Assembly (NCBI GenBank): GCA_947579605.1 | Contig: OX388317.1 | Coordinates: 18,433,384 to 18,497,383, forward strand | Length of the DNA stretch: 64,000 nucleotides | DNA from: Athripsodes cinereus | Taxonomy: Eukaryota > Arthropoda > Insecta > Trichoptera > Leptoceridae | Direction of reading: 5' to 3' | In this document: one piece after another, positions 33,761 to 44,942 of the stretch | How the letters are laid out: every line of letters starts with the position of its first letter | How positions within the stretch are numbered: position 1 is the first letter of the stretch | Translations under genes and position numbers: made by a program | Notes under the pieces: generated by a model | Database searches by the model: none | What the model was told of the DNA's origin: nothing | The model's input: only the letters and a program-made list of their open reading frames with translations

Positions 33761-33863
33761 CTACTACTACTACTACTATACCATCACGGCATATCCCACA
33801 AATGGGGTAGCCAGCAGATCAGCTGTATGTAAGAATGGGTGGGTGCCAGCCAGGATGGGTGGC
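33761..33863 (-). mobile_element. young SINE, LINE-end family, 103 bp
   Basis: Reads (CTA)n, taccatcacggcatatcc, ggggtagccagcagatc, and ends ggatgggtggc. The (CTA)n side is the tail, so it lies on the reverse strand. Flanked by the 11 bp repeat aaatgtttata (33750-33760 and 33864-33874). Copy B has the empty site near 58830. Slightly shorter than the copy at 47827-48003. Confidence 0.85.
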
Positions 33864-33874
33864 AAATGTTTATA

Positions 33875-34091
33875 TATTTTCTGAATCACAATTTTCCATC
33901 CTTTTTCACAATGTGTTAAAAGAGAACTTTCAGAAAAAAAATCAGTTAAAAAAAGTACAAAATATATGACAAATTGTGGTGCTTTTTATATTTATAAATG
34001 TGCATTTCAAGGCTTTTATCACCATTTGAAAAAGTGATTTTCACACTTCGCCGCAAAAAGGTCCACCCATGGCGGAACAAGTGTGTGACGG
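33875..34091. other. non-coding shared sequence
   Basis: Matches 58842-59060 in copy B; no gene seen. Confidence 0.5.
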
Positions 34092-34100
34092 TATCAGATG

Positions 34101-35323
34101 TATATATAATGAGTTACAATCCATTGGATTGGTCTGCAACGAGTTTTGACTTATTTCTCCACTCCTCCCTATTCTCAGCCAGTCTCTTCAACTCCATATA
34201 TGAGCCACAGCTCATGTCCCTCTTCAGTTGGTCCATATAGGCGTCTCTCGGTCGACCTCTGCCATTTGTGCCTTCGGTCCTGCCCTCTGCGATTGCGATG
34301 AGCAGTCCTGGGTGCCTGATGTTGTGGCCAATCCAATTAGCTCGTTGTTGGCAGATTCTTTTGAGGAGTTGCCTTTTTTCGCCAACCCTGGTTAACACTT
34401 CTTCGTTTTCGACGTGTTCCGACCAATGAATCTTCAGCATGCGTCTATAACACCACATTTCAAATGCCGCTAACCGTCCGCTTTCCCTCTTACTGATGGT
34501 CCACGTCTCGCATCCATATAGCAGAATGCTCCACACAAAGGCTTTAGTGAGATTCTTCCTCACGCTTAGATCAATATTAGGGGATTCTAATATTTTGGAT
34601 TTTTTGTTAAAGGCAATTCGTGCCTGGTTTATTCTGCTCACAATTTCTGATTTGGAGCGTCCGTCCTGGTTTATTCTGCTGCCCAAGTACACGAATTCTC
34701 TTACTTGTTTGATGCTCACTCCATTTATGGCAATGTTCGCAGTCGCTTCCTCCCTTCCAACGACCATACATTTTGTTTTATCTTTATTTATTTTCATGTT
34801 GTACTTTGACAACAGTATACTTTCCATTTTTCCTAAGGCTTCGTTCAGCTCCATCTCGGAGTCTGCGAGCAGTGCTATGTCGTCAGCATATCTAATCATG
34901 TCAACCTTTTTCCCATTTATTTTTACTCCTGTCCAATTCTTCATTTCTTCTCTGAGTTCATCAATAGCTTGCTGTATATAGCAGTTAAAGAGTGCTGGCG
35001 ACATTGAGCATCCCTGTCTTACACCTTGTTCTACTCTCGCTTCTGCGCAGCTCTCTCCGCTTTTAATTACAGCCATTTCATTCTTGTATAGGCTCCAGAT
35101 TGCTCTTCTGTCCTTATAGCTCATTCCTATCTGGTTTAGAGTCTTAAAAAGTTGTTCCCATTCTACTTTATCGAATGCTTTTTCTAGGTCGATGAATGCT
35201 ACATACGTGTTTCTATTCACTGTTATTCTCTTTTCAAGAACAAGTCTTAGACTCAGAATTGCATCTCTTGTACCTGTCTCTTTGCGGAATCCAAATTGAT
35301 TGATCTTCTGAAAGTGTTTCGTT
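34101..35323 (-). mobile_element. 5'-truncated LINE, second family
   Basis: Flanked by the 9 bp repeat tatcagatg (34092-34100 and 35324-35332). Copy B has the empty site (ttatcagatgctacag near 59060-59075). The 3' end is a short (TA)n tail. The 5' end breaks off within the RT domain, the usual result of incomplete reverse transcription. Confidence 0.9.
34114..35320 (-). pseudogene. partial LINE reverse transcriptase (open, 5' end missing)
   Basis: Uninterrupted frame from the truncation point to the stop. It begins in the RT domain (INQFGFRKETGTRDA, YVAFIDLEKAFDKV), then EQGVRQGCSMSPALFN and the IRYADDIALL box near 34879-34890. After the RT come LLYGCETWTISKRES, WSEHVENEEVL, WIGHNIRH and GRGRPRDAYMDQL. 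It lacks the endonuclease and the first RT blocks, so it cannot act alone. The C-terminal layout matches that of the LINE at 11987-15031, but the sequence is a different family. The open frame and clean duplication point to a recent insertion. Confidence 0.87.
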
Positions 35324-35369
35324 TATCAGATGCTACAGACAGTAATACGAGTCAAATGCGTGCCAACAC

Positions 35370-35870
35370 AACTATTTATTTGTTTATCAATACAATGGAC
35401 GGCCATAATAGCCTTTAACAACTTTTTTTTTTCTCAAGACTAATGAGACTGAAAGACTGATTTCTAATGTTTTGGGATTTGTCACTTTTGTATTTTTGTA
35501 TTATTTTAAGTATTGTATTATCGTTGTTTTTAAAATTACTTTGACTTTTTTAGAGAATTTTAACTTTTGCTTTTTTTCCTCAAGACTAAGACATTTCTGG
35601 TAAGAGTGGAATCTTCACTGGTCCACATGTGAAATGTATTAATTGTCAACATATTGTGTAACGACTGTTTGATTCTAAATTTTGTAAAAATAAAAATAAA
35701 ACAGAAAAAATGAATTAATGAACATATATACATAAAACCTATTACACAAATTATACTTAACAAAGTTTCCACCAATAAAATACTTATTTCACACAATGTC
35801 TATGTGCATACAGTAATATCATAAAAAAATACATTGTGAAACTAAGCGCCTAACGACGTCACAACGGGCT
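35370..35870. mobile_element. copy-A-specific block, unidentified
   Basis: About 500 bp absent from copy B, where 'gtgccaatagaacttaatg' leads almost directly into 'attcaatgacatgg' (near 59100). AT-rich, with a 78-codon frame of no recognisable kind on the reverse strand (35560-35796). No clear ends. Confidence 0.4.
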
Positions 35871-36820
35871 GATTCAATGACATGTCGTTTAAAATTTTAA
35901 CAGAAAATATGGATTTTTAAAATGAAAATAATGACTGAAAAGTTTTATTTTTTCGTTTCAAATTTAAATATTCGTGATAAGCGTATATTTATTAATATAA
36001 ATTGATAACATGTATTCATATTCCTCACACATGCATGTTTCCCTTGAAATATTAAGGAAACTAAAGACTCAATAAACTCAAAATCGATACAAATTTTGGA
36101 GACTTGTTTTCACTCTGTGTTTCTGAATGGAATGTTAAAGAGGGTTGATAATGAACAAATCAAATCTGTTTTAAAATCTTTTTATCCTTAAAAACATTGT
36201 TCATTTAAAATCTGCATATTATTGTTTTGATATTCGAAACTGTTATTGTACTTATGGAGTCATTATTGTGTGCAATGTTTATTTTTTCAAAATAACTACC
36301 TACCTAATATGTTTGTGCTGTTATGTTGAGGTACATAGACTCTGGTTGAAATAATATCAATTGCATTTTAAATCCATTGGAGTAAATTCATAATAAAAAT
36401 GAAGCGTTTTATGCATAATATTGTGGATACATTTTGAAACAAAAATAGAAGGTACCTATTACATTATTTTGTATAGGCTGTAGAAAATTCTGTATTTAAA
36501 AAAGTGTGTTCCTATTTGTGTCATCAACATTTGCTAATAATAAAAAACACAGAACCTTTTTATGTATTTGTTTGTTGACTGAGTAAAATTTCAAAAATTA
36601 TTCATACCAGTGACATCAAAGAAATAAATATGAGTTTTTATGATATAACACTATGGTTTACATCGCTGACAAGTTAGAGTATGCACATCTGACGACAAAA
36701 TTACGCGATTATCATGAAATTTAAAGCAACATAAAATTTACTAGACCAATAGATAGCAGAAAATTAAACGGGTTAGTTTTTGTATGATACTTATAAATGA
36801 ATACATAAGATCTATATTAT
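35871..36820. other. non-coding shared sequence
   Basis: Closely matches 59120-60060 in copy B; no gene or structured element seen. Confidence 0.5.
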
Positions 36821-36829
36821 AAATTAATT

Positions 36830-37077
36830 CTATCTATCTATCTATCTATTCCCTCACGCCGTATCCCAAGTGGGGTAGGCAGAGAGAACGGAACGCCAAT
36901 TAGATATGTCCTTACACACATTCTTTCACCTCCTCCACAGTCATACAATTTCTCATGTACGCACGTCGATTTCTCTTTCGCAAAACACGGTCGTCCTTGA
37001 GAATTTGATCCACATGTTCAAGCCATCTAGTTCCCAGACGCCCGCGCTTCCTCACACCCCTCCTTTCAGCCGAGTAA
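36830..37077 (-). mobile_element. short 3' LINE fragment, same group as 11960-18743
   Basis: (TATC)n tail, then ccctcacgccgtatcccaag, followed on the reverse strand by the LINE C-terminus (RRGVRKRGRLGTRWLEHVDQ, RRAYMRNCM). Flanked by aaattaatt (36821-36829 and 37078-37086). Heavily 5'-truncated. It is also in copy B (60070-60316), so it predates the copies; its tail unit (4 bp) differs from the (TATAC)n of the long element. Confidence 0.88.
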
Positions 37078-37086
37078 AAATTAATT

Positions 37087-38360
37087 AAGGAAAGCTGTAT
37101 AACTTTTATTGATATGTTTGCGAACACACACTAATTGTTATTTTTTTTTGTATATTTATCTAAGTACTAAGTGTACAAGGACATTTTGTATTCACATCTT
37201 ACACTTTCAGTTTGTTGTTAGAGATTGCCGTTATGCAATAAATCTATAATTTGCACCATTATTTTTATTTATTTATCCTTTTCGCCTTTCAGGCACCTGG
37301 CGTACTTTATCGGTCGATTTCAGCATTTTATTGTACGTATATTTTATTCTTCTTTTGAGTACTCCTCTAGTTACATATTCTAATTCACATTTTATATTAA
37401 ACATTAAAAAAAATACATACAATTTTATAGAAAAATGCATTAAAATAATATATTATTTTGCATCAATTTTTTTTTAAATCAAACTTGTTAAATCACTCGT
37501 GTTTTATTTCTGAATATCCCTTTTACTTGGTAATATTCTTGACATATACTAAACATTTCATTGACATTCTGTACTAACACTCCAATATTTTATGATTTGA
37601 CTTAAATTATTATTGTTTTGAAATGATTCCCCTTTGTGTTTTGTTAATTCTTGTTTTCCAACTGTGTTGTGAATGAGATATTTTATTTGTGTATTGTTTA
37701 TTCTTGAACATGTAAAAGGCTCACGCCGTGGATTGTGAAATAAATAAATTAATATCAATTTGTAAGTATATTTTTAATGAATTAAATCAATAAATAGATA
37801 CATAATATACCTATTTAAATCAAATCGGTAAACCTCGCGTATTTAAGTACAACTACAATAAAATTAAAGCAACGATTCATATTTGATTAATATTTTCAAT
37901 TTTAATAAAAATAACATATTTTATACTCGTATCATTATTATTATTGTACAATACAACAAATTTCATTTAATTCCGTGATAATGTAATTTAAACAAATAAC
38001 AATATTTTATTCCCGTATTATTATAAAAGTAGTTCATGATATTATTTTATAAATGATATAATATTAATAATATTATGTAAATTGATGTGAAAAAACGATA
38101 GAATATGATTGAAATGCTCCTTTTTATTGACAATTATTTGCACATGAAAGCCTAGTAAATAATGTTTAAATAGGTAGAAATACGTTTATTTATTGTTTAT
38201 TGCATACTTTATCATATAGTGATTACAGAATATATAATTTTACACAATTCTATGATAGCATTCTTAAAATTCAGTAGGTATACAGAAGTCGCGTTTATCT
38301 AAAAAAAAATATGATGAACAATTTTAACATCCAGATACGTCAAGTCGAGTTCTTAATTAT
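37087..38360. other. non-coding shared sequence, no gene recognised
   Basis: Matches copy B except near 37259-37407, where copy A has unique DNA and copy B has the calexcitin retrocopy and other sequence. AT-rich; several short (ATT)n and (TA)n runs. Confidence 0.5.
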
Positions 38361-38361
38361 T

Positions 38362-38560
38362 AGAGGATGCCTACCCATCCCGATACGGCATTTTCCACAA
38401 GTTGGGTACCCTAAGAGAATGCCCATCCATCCCACATCCTCCCACAAGTGGGGTACCCAGCGAACTAACTGATTTGTAATACACATGCAAGTATAGACCT
38501 CTCCTCGCCAATAAAAGTAAAGACATTCAGGATGGGTGGCATTACTCATCGCTGAACTGA
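38362..38560 (-). mobile_element. old SINE, LINE-end family, partly repeated
   Basis: Contains two copies of the 'cccatcc...acaagt.gggtaccc' module in tandem, then 'ctcctcgccaataaaagtaa', 'gacattcaggatgggtggc' and 'actcatcgctgaact'. It is a diverged member of the SINE family at 33761 and 47827. Also in copy B at 61888-62090. Confidence 0.6.
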
Positions 38561-38694
38561 ATATTTCATACTACTCTATACCTTCATGTCATATGTATCT
38601 CAAGAGAGGTAGGTAGAGAGACAGTTTATTTTTAAGATATATCTTGGTTTTTGTTATAGACCCAAATATAAACTTATACACCTTTCATAGTGAG

Positions 38695-38790
38695 CTAAAA
38701 GCTTGTGTCGTTTGTCAGCACCTGGGATCGAACCGCATACCTCTTTTGCATGAGGTCAAGACTGTACTGCCAGGCCACCGACGAACTATT
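38695..38790 (-). other. tRNA-Ala-like SINE head or relic
   Basis: On the reverse strand: A-box-like ggcctggcagtacag, anticodon stem acctc/gaggt around atgcaaaa (TGC, Ala, loop one base too long), and B box ggttcgatccc. A tRNA-derived SINE head is more likely than a working tRNA. In copy B (62493-62580) a fold-back MITE has inserted immediately beside it. Confidence 0.45.
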
Positions 38791-39545
38791 ACATCTATAT
38801 AAGTAGAACTATTTCTGTTACTTCAGAATTTGATCCATGTTGTCGGACATTCCCTCTTTCTAACACCCCTTTTGAGATAGTAACATCCTTTTCTTCATCT
38901 TTTCAACATCCATACACACCCCATTTCCAAATAATCCTTACACGCATTCTACCCACAACACTCATTATCTCATTGCTCAATGAAGATTTTAAATACCCTA
39001 AAACGTGATATTTTATGAATTAGAGAATATTATCATCCTTAATATTACGCCGAAGTAATTTTATATATCTGAAGGATTGTTACATAATATATACATCAAT
39101 TTGATTCATACATCCCTTAATAGATGATAGTCCTAATAGTGATGAGAATAATGATAATAGGTTTGTAGGTATAAAATAGTAGATAATTTATATAGTATAT
39201 TATTCCATTAGGTCCAAGTTTTAGTATGGAAGTAACGCAATATGTTACAATAGTAGTAGCGACTAATATGATTAAATATACGAAATCTTCCATTCATTAT
39301 TATAATTGTACCCTTTTATCACAGACCCTTAGGGAAAGCACGTTATTATTATTACATATTTTACAAATCTACCCATGAACAATTTACACACGACTGGTAT
39401 TAAGTTAGATTTTCATGAAAAAGAGGAATATATTATGTGTGCATTTTCAGAATTACTTACATTGTTATACGCATCGTCTTTTTGTATGGTGTTTATGTAA
39501 TAGGCAGATGTTGGGAAAAATAAATACATTAATTTGGATCTACAA
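38791..39545. other. non-coding shared sequence
   Basis: Matches about 62581-63338 in copy B. Weak traces of the LINE C-terminus ('cattctacccacaacactc') near 38945-38965; otherwise nothing recognised. Confidence 0.45.
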
Positions 39546-39547
39546 TT

Positions 39548-39665
39548 CAGCGATGAGGTTTGACACCCATCCTGAATAAGTCATTCAGTTTTTTGTTGGT
39601 ACAGAGAAGAAGGCATGCATGTTTATTACATGGGATATGCCGTGATGTCGTAGTAGTAGTAGTAT
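39548..39665 (+). mobile_element. old SINE, LINE-end family, opposite orientation
   Basis: Begins 'cagcgatgaggtttgacac', then 'ccatcctgaata', and ends 'gggatatgccgtgatg' with (GTA)n: the same modules as the SINE at 33761 in reverse order and complement. Also in copy B at 63341-63458. Confidence 0.65.
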
Positions 39666-40025
39666 TTTGTAAAACTCCATAATCATGAATTAAAATATAC
39701 CTAGTTATTAAGTTTTGCGAGTACTTTATTAGAGTAACTGGAATATTATTAGACTAGTAAGTAAAACAAGTCAGATTTCTCAATATTGTAATAAACACTC
39801 CCTTGTGCATACTTGTCTGATATTTTTTATCACAATGTAGGTACGAAAAATACATAAAATTAATAAATTAACTTTGGTAATAAAGAAACCAGGAAATTTA
39901 ATATATACAAGATATTTGGAAGTTTAAACCATAAAGACGGCGTGATTGTTAGATATAACACAAACAAAAAATATTAGTAAATATTCCAACTGTTTGAAAA
40001 CTTTTTATAGATGAACTAAACCGAG
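39666..40025. other. non-coding shared sequence
   Basis: Matches 63459-63820 in copy B; nothing recognised. Confidence 0.5.
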
Positions 40026-40045
40026 TTATATTCTAATTGAATTAT

Positions 40046-40213
40046 AAAACTTATACTTTTTTACACACACTTATATTTTTATTTTTGTAGACAATATTGT
40101 TTCGTCTCTTAATGAGACATTATCAATACTTATTGATAATGTCTCATTAAGAGACGAAACAATATTGTCTACAAAAATAAAAATATAAGTGTGTATAAAA
40201 AAGTATAAGTTTT
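40046..40213. repeat. near-perfect 168 bp hairpin
   Basis: Two arms of about 83 bases pair with one visible mismatch around a 2-base centre (tatcaata-ct-tattgata). Absent from copy B. A 12 bp direct repeat, ttatattctaat, lies on either side (40026-40037 and 40265-40276). No coding capacity; either a fold-back element or a recent inverted duplication. Confidence 0.88.
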
Positions 40214-40589
40214 TTAATTCATTTAATATGGATACACAAAAAGTGACGGATTACATTGAAAATATTATATTCTAATATATAAAAGGAAGACGTGTGTGTT
40301 ACACCATTTATAACTCAAGAATGGCTGTACCGACTTGAATGATCTCTGATTTGTTGGATTCTTCTCCGCCGGGAATAGCCGATAGGCTATTAAAATAGCT
40401 TACAAATTCACGGGAAGAAAAATTATTTACGCCATACATTTTTAATTTCAATAAATAATGCAATATGGAGAATTATACAAAATCAATGATGAAGTTTTTC
40501 ATAGATTGACCTATTTATAGAATAATTTTTCTATACATTTTCAAATTTGAATCGTTATCCATACAATTTAACATCTGTGGTTCTGATAT

Positions 40590-40760
40590 TTTAGGCAGAC
40601 CTAGGCTGAGATGGGAGGATGAGGTGAGAAAAGACGCAAACCAACTCCTAAAGTCATAAATTGGAAAACCGCAGCGGCAGACAGGAGGAGTTGGAGGCGA
40701 GGGCTGATGGAGGCCTAAGCTCGATATGAGCTGTAGGGCCATCGAAGAAGAAGAAGGTTC
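40590..40760 (+). mobile_element. LINE 3' fragment
   Basis: Encodes GRPRLRWEDEVRKDA and, after frame damage, a Trp/Arg-rich end, followed by a gaagaagaagg tail: the C-terminus of an RTE-like LINE. 5'-truncated and broken by stops. Confidence 0.65.
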
Positions 40761-40904
40761 TAATATTTCAATTTTGAAAAAATCATGGAAAGAATTTTTA
40801 TAAATTTAAAATGAATAGGTATCTACCTAAAATTATTACCTACATAATTATATTACAGCAGATAATTTATAAACAAATCTGGTTAAGTTACATAAATTGT
40901 TCAT

Positions 40905-41145
40905 GTCGCCCGGTGGGGCGCGGAGGTAACGCTCTTGCCTTTGAGTCACGAGGTCCCAGGATCGATTCCCGGCCAGGGCAAAGTGAAAAATGATTTTCAA
41001 AATTGTCCTGGGTCTGGGTGTTACATATAATATGTGTATAGTGCATTGTATATGTGTGTATCGTCGCGTTAGTACCCATAATACAAGATTCATATCTGAG
41101 TTTGGGACTAGCTCGATGTGTGTGTATTGTCTATGTAAAAAAAAA
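40905..41145 (+). mobile_element. tRNA-derived SINE, about 240 bp
   Basis: Head with A-box-like tggggcgcggagg (40914-40926) and B-box-like ggatcgattcc (40959-40969), the two internal RNA polymerase III promoter elements. The body holds acccataatacaagattcat and ggactagctcgatg, and it ends in A9 (41137-41145). The body and tail recur without the head at 346-430. Confidence 0.72.
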
Positions 41146-41150
41146 TAATG

Positions 41151-41548
41151 GAACTTTCGCAGTTAAGCGGCCCCACCCGTTGTCGAGTACTTTTTTCCCA
41201 TAGAAAAAGTTATATTTTTGAAAATTGAGGAAATTGTTGCCATATTTAGAATTATTCTAATTTGCCGGCAAAAAAAATATACTTGGAATATTAATTTCCT
41301 AAAGTTCCGTACATATTACTCGACAACGGGTTTCAAGTTTCAAGCTCAAAATTCATAGTTGCTATTTTTTTTTTCTATAAAAGAATTTTCCAAAAATTTG
41401 GTGACCAAAAAATAATTCTACATATGGTAGTATGGTATTTCGAAACTTGAGGAAATTGCCAACAATTTCCTCAAGTTTCGAAAATATTAATTTTTCTATG
41501 TAAAAAAGTACTCGACAACGGGTGGGGCCGCTAAACTGCGAAAGTTTC
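41151..41548. mobile_element. MITE with long terminal inverted repeats, 398 bp
   Basis: Ends of about 57 bp (gaactttcgcagttaagcgg ... complement with gaaac) pair with few differences; the conserved core is ggccccacccgttgtcgag. A second perfect palindrome is nested inside (41437-41484, arms of 22 bases around aattgccaacaatt). The 62-codon reverse frame here is a by-product. No clear target duplication. Confidence 0.8.
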
Positions 41549-41639
41549 AAATGATTTTTATTTTTTTACACTATACCTACCTATGATGACACACTTGGAC
41601 AATTACGGGAGTTTGTAAAGAGATTAATTATATTAATTA

Positions 41640-41840
41640 TTCATAATGTCAGTGGGAGAAGGCAGTAGACCGGTGGGCCGCCCTAGAAGAAGGTGGCAAG
41701 GGCAGGTGTCGAACCTGTGTGTTGAAAGGCTTGGTTTGGAGTGGCCAGAGGTCTTGGAAGCAGCGGTGGACAGGGATCTCTGGAGGAGATATCTAGGGGC
41801 AATGGGCCCCCGACCGAACTAGGACAGGGGGAAGAAGATG
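41640..41840 (+). mobile_element. LINE 3' fragment, third family
   Basis: Encodes GRPRRRWQGQVSNLC, LGLEWPEVLEAAVDRDLWRR and LGAMGPRPN followed by a stop and a ggaagaagatg tail. This is the C-terminus of another RTE-like LINE, 5'-truncated. Confidence 0.7.
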
Positions 41841-42072
41841 TATATATGTAATCATTCATTGATTCTTAGGCGGTACGAAGTTCGCCGGGCCAGCTAGTTT
41901 TCTAATAATAGTATATAAGTATTATTATTTGGTATCGGAACCCAAGGATAATTCAGTAAGATTTACGAGCAATTTACGAAGTCATAATCTTCAAATAAGT
42001 AGTTATAAAACTATGTGTACCCATATAACTTTATCCAATTTCATCCGAAAGCGTTATGTAGGGCAATATGCA

Positions 42073-42585
42073 GAATAGTATGGAGATCAAAATTAAAGTG
42101 ACCGTTGGTTTTTATCCTCAAAACGGGACACCCATCCATAACTACAAATTAACAGAACTTTTTGTGTTTTGAATAAAAAGTTTAATGAATCTGTCATAAA
42201 TATGTAGGTACGAGGTTTCTAAAGTGTTAATGCTACTTAAATAAAAAAATATAATTGGTTGGTTACTTAGATTTAATAGAATCAAAATTATAAAACTTTT
42301 TTCTAATCAACATAAAGTTGGTATCCTGATGCTGGAATTTCAGAGGTTGAAACGTGAGATCCCGGGTTCGATTCCACCCGCTTCTGATTCACTACACTTT
42401 CATCATACATGAATATTGCTTATTGTGAGGGTGCCTGAGGTGTATCTAGACATATTTCAAATTCAAATTCATCTTTCTAAAAAATAATTATTTCAAAATA
42501 TACTACATAAATAGATGCAAGTATACATATTACAGTAAAGGTCTAATAAGAGTTCTTATTCATCTTTGTCTCGCTTTTTTCCTAA
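42073..42585. other. spacer with tRNA-like relic, no gene recognised
   Basis: Beyond the part comparable with copy B. At 42329-42385 a T-arm with B box (ggttcgattcc at 42365-42375) follows a tRNA-like stretch; the acceptor stem does not pair. 'ttcaaattcaaattcatc' near 42456 is a common insect repeat tail. Confidence 0.4.
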
Positions 42586-44575
42586 GTGTTACTTTATGGA
42601 ATTAGAACTAAATTGTCATTGTTGCGCAGGGGTGTACCTGTACTGGATCATGATATCTACATTTTAACTGAAACATGGTTAGACGACTCTATTAAAAATT
42701 CTGAGCTAGGTTTCGAGTCCTATAATATATATAGAATGGATCGTAGCGCTAATACTAGTGCTAAAACCAGAGGGGGCGGTGTACTCATTGCTGTTAAGAG
42801 GAAATTCCCATCAAAATGTATAAGGATCAAGAACAAAAATATTGAACAGCTCTATGTGATGGTCCAAATGAATTCTGAAAAGGTCGTATTTGGATGTGTC
42901 TATATTCCTCCATCTTCACCAGCTGACATCTATAAAGTTTATTGTGACGACTTGGAGAGTTTATGTTCCAGATACCCAGGAGCAAAGTTCTGTTTGTTCG
43001 GAGATTATAATTTGCCGGGAGTCACGTGGTCTGAGGATGCTGACAGTACACATATTAATGCTGATGGCCACGAAGGAGCTCAGGAGATTTTGGAGACCAC
43101 ATACTTCTTGGGTATGAATCAATGCAATTATATTCGTAACTCTCATGACCGCATTTTGGATTTAATTTTCACAAGTCACGACCGTTTAGCTGTTGAGAGG
43201 TCGGAGGATGATTTGGTACCTGCTGATGCCTACCACCCAGCGTTATATACAAGAATCTGTGTGAGATCCAAAGTTTCGCATAAGGGTTCAACATTTTCTT
43301 TTAACTATAAAAAAGGAGATTACGAGGCAGCAGTAAATTTCCTTCTGTGTTGTGACTGGTCCTTTCTATGCGGTGAGAGTGTTGAATTCATGGTTGCGGC
43401 GTTCTATGGGATCCTTTATGAGGCAATCAATAAATTTGTCCCATACGAGGAATACAGGATCGGTACCTTCCCGGGGTGGTTTTCGAATGAACTTAAGTCT
43501 CTCATCATAGATAAAAAGATAGCTCATAGAATCTACAAAGAAACGCGTGGTAGTAAACATTATGAACAATTCATTAAACTCCGTACTCAATGTAACCATC
43601 TTAAATCTAAGTGCTACTCCGATTTCATAAATGAAGCTGAAAAAATTACAGTTGATATGAAAAGTCTCTGGAAATTCAAAAGTTCACTTGACCGAGACCG
43701 TGGGGATTATCCTTCAAATATGTACTTAGGTGACAGGAGAGTGAACAATCTAGAAGATACTGTGAACCTCTTTGCTGACTTCTTTGGCAGTGTATTTGAG
43801 AGACATACCAGTGTTGTGAATGATGATTGTGTGCCTTACAGTGAATGTGTCGATTTATCGGGTTGTAGCATAAGCATAGATAAAATTAGGTTAGAAATTT
43901 CGAAATTGAATGATAACAAAGGTGCTGGCCCTGATAATATCCCACCGATATTTTTAAAGAGGTGTGTTGATGCCCTGATTGTACCGATTACTCACATATA
44001 TAACAAGTCTCTAGCAGATGGTCATTTTCCATCAGCATGGAAAACTAGAAACTTTTAAACTAAAATCATTCCTGTCTTTAAAAAGGGTGACAAATCTGAC
44101 GTGTCAAATTATCGCCCGATATGTATTCAGTCTACTTTAGCAAAACTTTTTGAGTCGGTTGTTTTGGAATCCATATTGCCATCTATTTTACAAATAATCG
44201 AACCACAACAGCACGGGTTTGTATCGGGTAGGTCTACATTGACAAATCTTGCGATTTATGAGAGTTACATCGCTGATGGTTTGGCGATGGGTTGCCAGGT
44301 CGATAGCATTTATACAGACTATAGTAAGGCCTTCGACAAAGTATCTCACGTTGTTCTGTTAAAGAAGCTCTCAATGTTGGGTTTTACAGATAGTTTGCTG
44401 AGCTGGTTTACTAGCTATCTATCGGATCGCATACTACGCGTGAGGGTGTCGGGTTTGTATTCATCAAGTTTTCCTGCGACAAGTGGCTTACCCCAGGGGA
44501 GCCATTTTGGCCCAATTTTGTTTTTAATTTTTATAAACGATCTTATCCCTGAATTGTGCGATATCGAATTCCTTC
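42586..44575 (+). pseudogene. Jockey/CR1-group LINE ORF2, one stop, cut by the gap
   Basis: Endonuclease at the start (residues about 20-225: LTETWLDDS, GCVYIPPSS, CLFGDYNLPGVTW, HDRILDLIFTS, ADAYHPAL), then a linker and the reverse transcriptase (NDNKGAGPDNIPPIFLKRC, VFKKGDKSDVSNYRPI, SIYTDYSKAFDKVSH, TSGLPQGSHFGPILFLIFIN). A TAA at 44056-44058 interrupts the frame, which then continues in phase. The run of N begins just before the expected YADD box. The 5' end is also missing: a stop lies directly upstream of 42586. Motif wording resembles the Daphne/CR1/Jockey cluster, but I cannot fix the clade. Confidence 0.82.
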
Positions 44576-44775
44576 NNNNNNNNNNNNNNNNNNNNNNNNN
44601 NNNNNNNNNNNNNNNNNNNNNNNNNNNNNNNNNNNNNNNNNNNNNNNNNNNNNNNNNNNNNNNNNNNNNNNNNNNNNNNNNNNNNNNNNNNNNNNNNNNN
44701 NNNNNNNNNNNNNNNNNNNNNNNNNNNNNNNNNNNNNNNNNNNNNNNNNNNNNNNNNNNNNNNNNNNNNNNNNNN
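44576..44775. other. assembly gap, 200 N
   Basis: Exactly 200 N, so the size is probably a placeholder. It lies inside a LINE on the left and at the start of a repeated unit on the right. Confidence 0.99.
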
Positions 44776-44942
44776 ATGGTCCTGAAGAAGCACATGTATA
44801 CACAATGCAGAAACACAACACCTATTCTGCAAATCCAATCTGCATATTCCGGTGACGGCCGTGTCTCGTCCATATGCAAAGGCAAGAGCCAAGTCTCTGC
44901 CCGACTGTACGCAGTGAAATGGAGTAAAACCTTCACCTCATA
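44776..44942 (+). repeat. gap-side repeat, unit 1
   Basis: Begins atggtcctgaagaagcacat and ends aaaccttcacctcat. It recurs at 45092-45261 with small indels (316 bp offset), and its last part is inverted at 3468-3523. Probably one arm of an inverted-repeat transposon. Confidence 0.85.

Larger units (their letters stand above)
40271..41897 (+). mobile_element. Helitron-like element carrying other repeats
   Basis: The right end reads ggcggtacgaagttcgccgg, a short hairpin, then ccagCTAG followed by T, the form of a Helitron 3' terminus. The left end begins TCTAATATATAAAAGG and continues with a sequence common to insect Helitron 5' ends (gaatggctgtaccgacttg). No helicase is present, so it is non-autonomous. 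It contains LINE 3' fragments, a SINE and a MITE. Copy B lacks the whole block. The 5' boundary is tentative. Confidence 0.5.
6471..42072 (+). repeat. Large direct repeat, copy A
   Basis: From agtacctacctatac onward the sequence is colinear with copy B (45306-64000). Copy A is about 35.6 kb against 18.7 kb in copy B because of extra transposon insertions at 11960-18743, 20978-21892, 24640-25110, 25548-25925, 26830-32713, 33761-33863, 34101-35323, 35370-35870 and 40037-41897. The homology reaches the end of the window in copy B, so its true right end in copy A may lie beyond 42072. Most shared stretches differ by well under a few percent, but some patches are far more diverged. Confidence 0.95.

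Noticed and set aside
38695..38790. Functional tRNA genes (also near 8700, 18770, 42340)
   Set aside because: T arms and some anticodon stems are present, but acceptor stems do not pair or loops have the wrong size; they fit SINE heads or tRNA pseudogenes.
41362..41550. 62-codon reverse frame
   Set aside because: It lies within the inverted repeats of a MITE.
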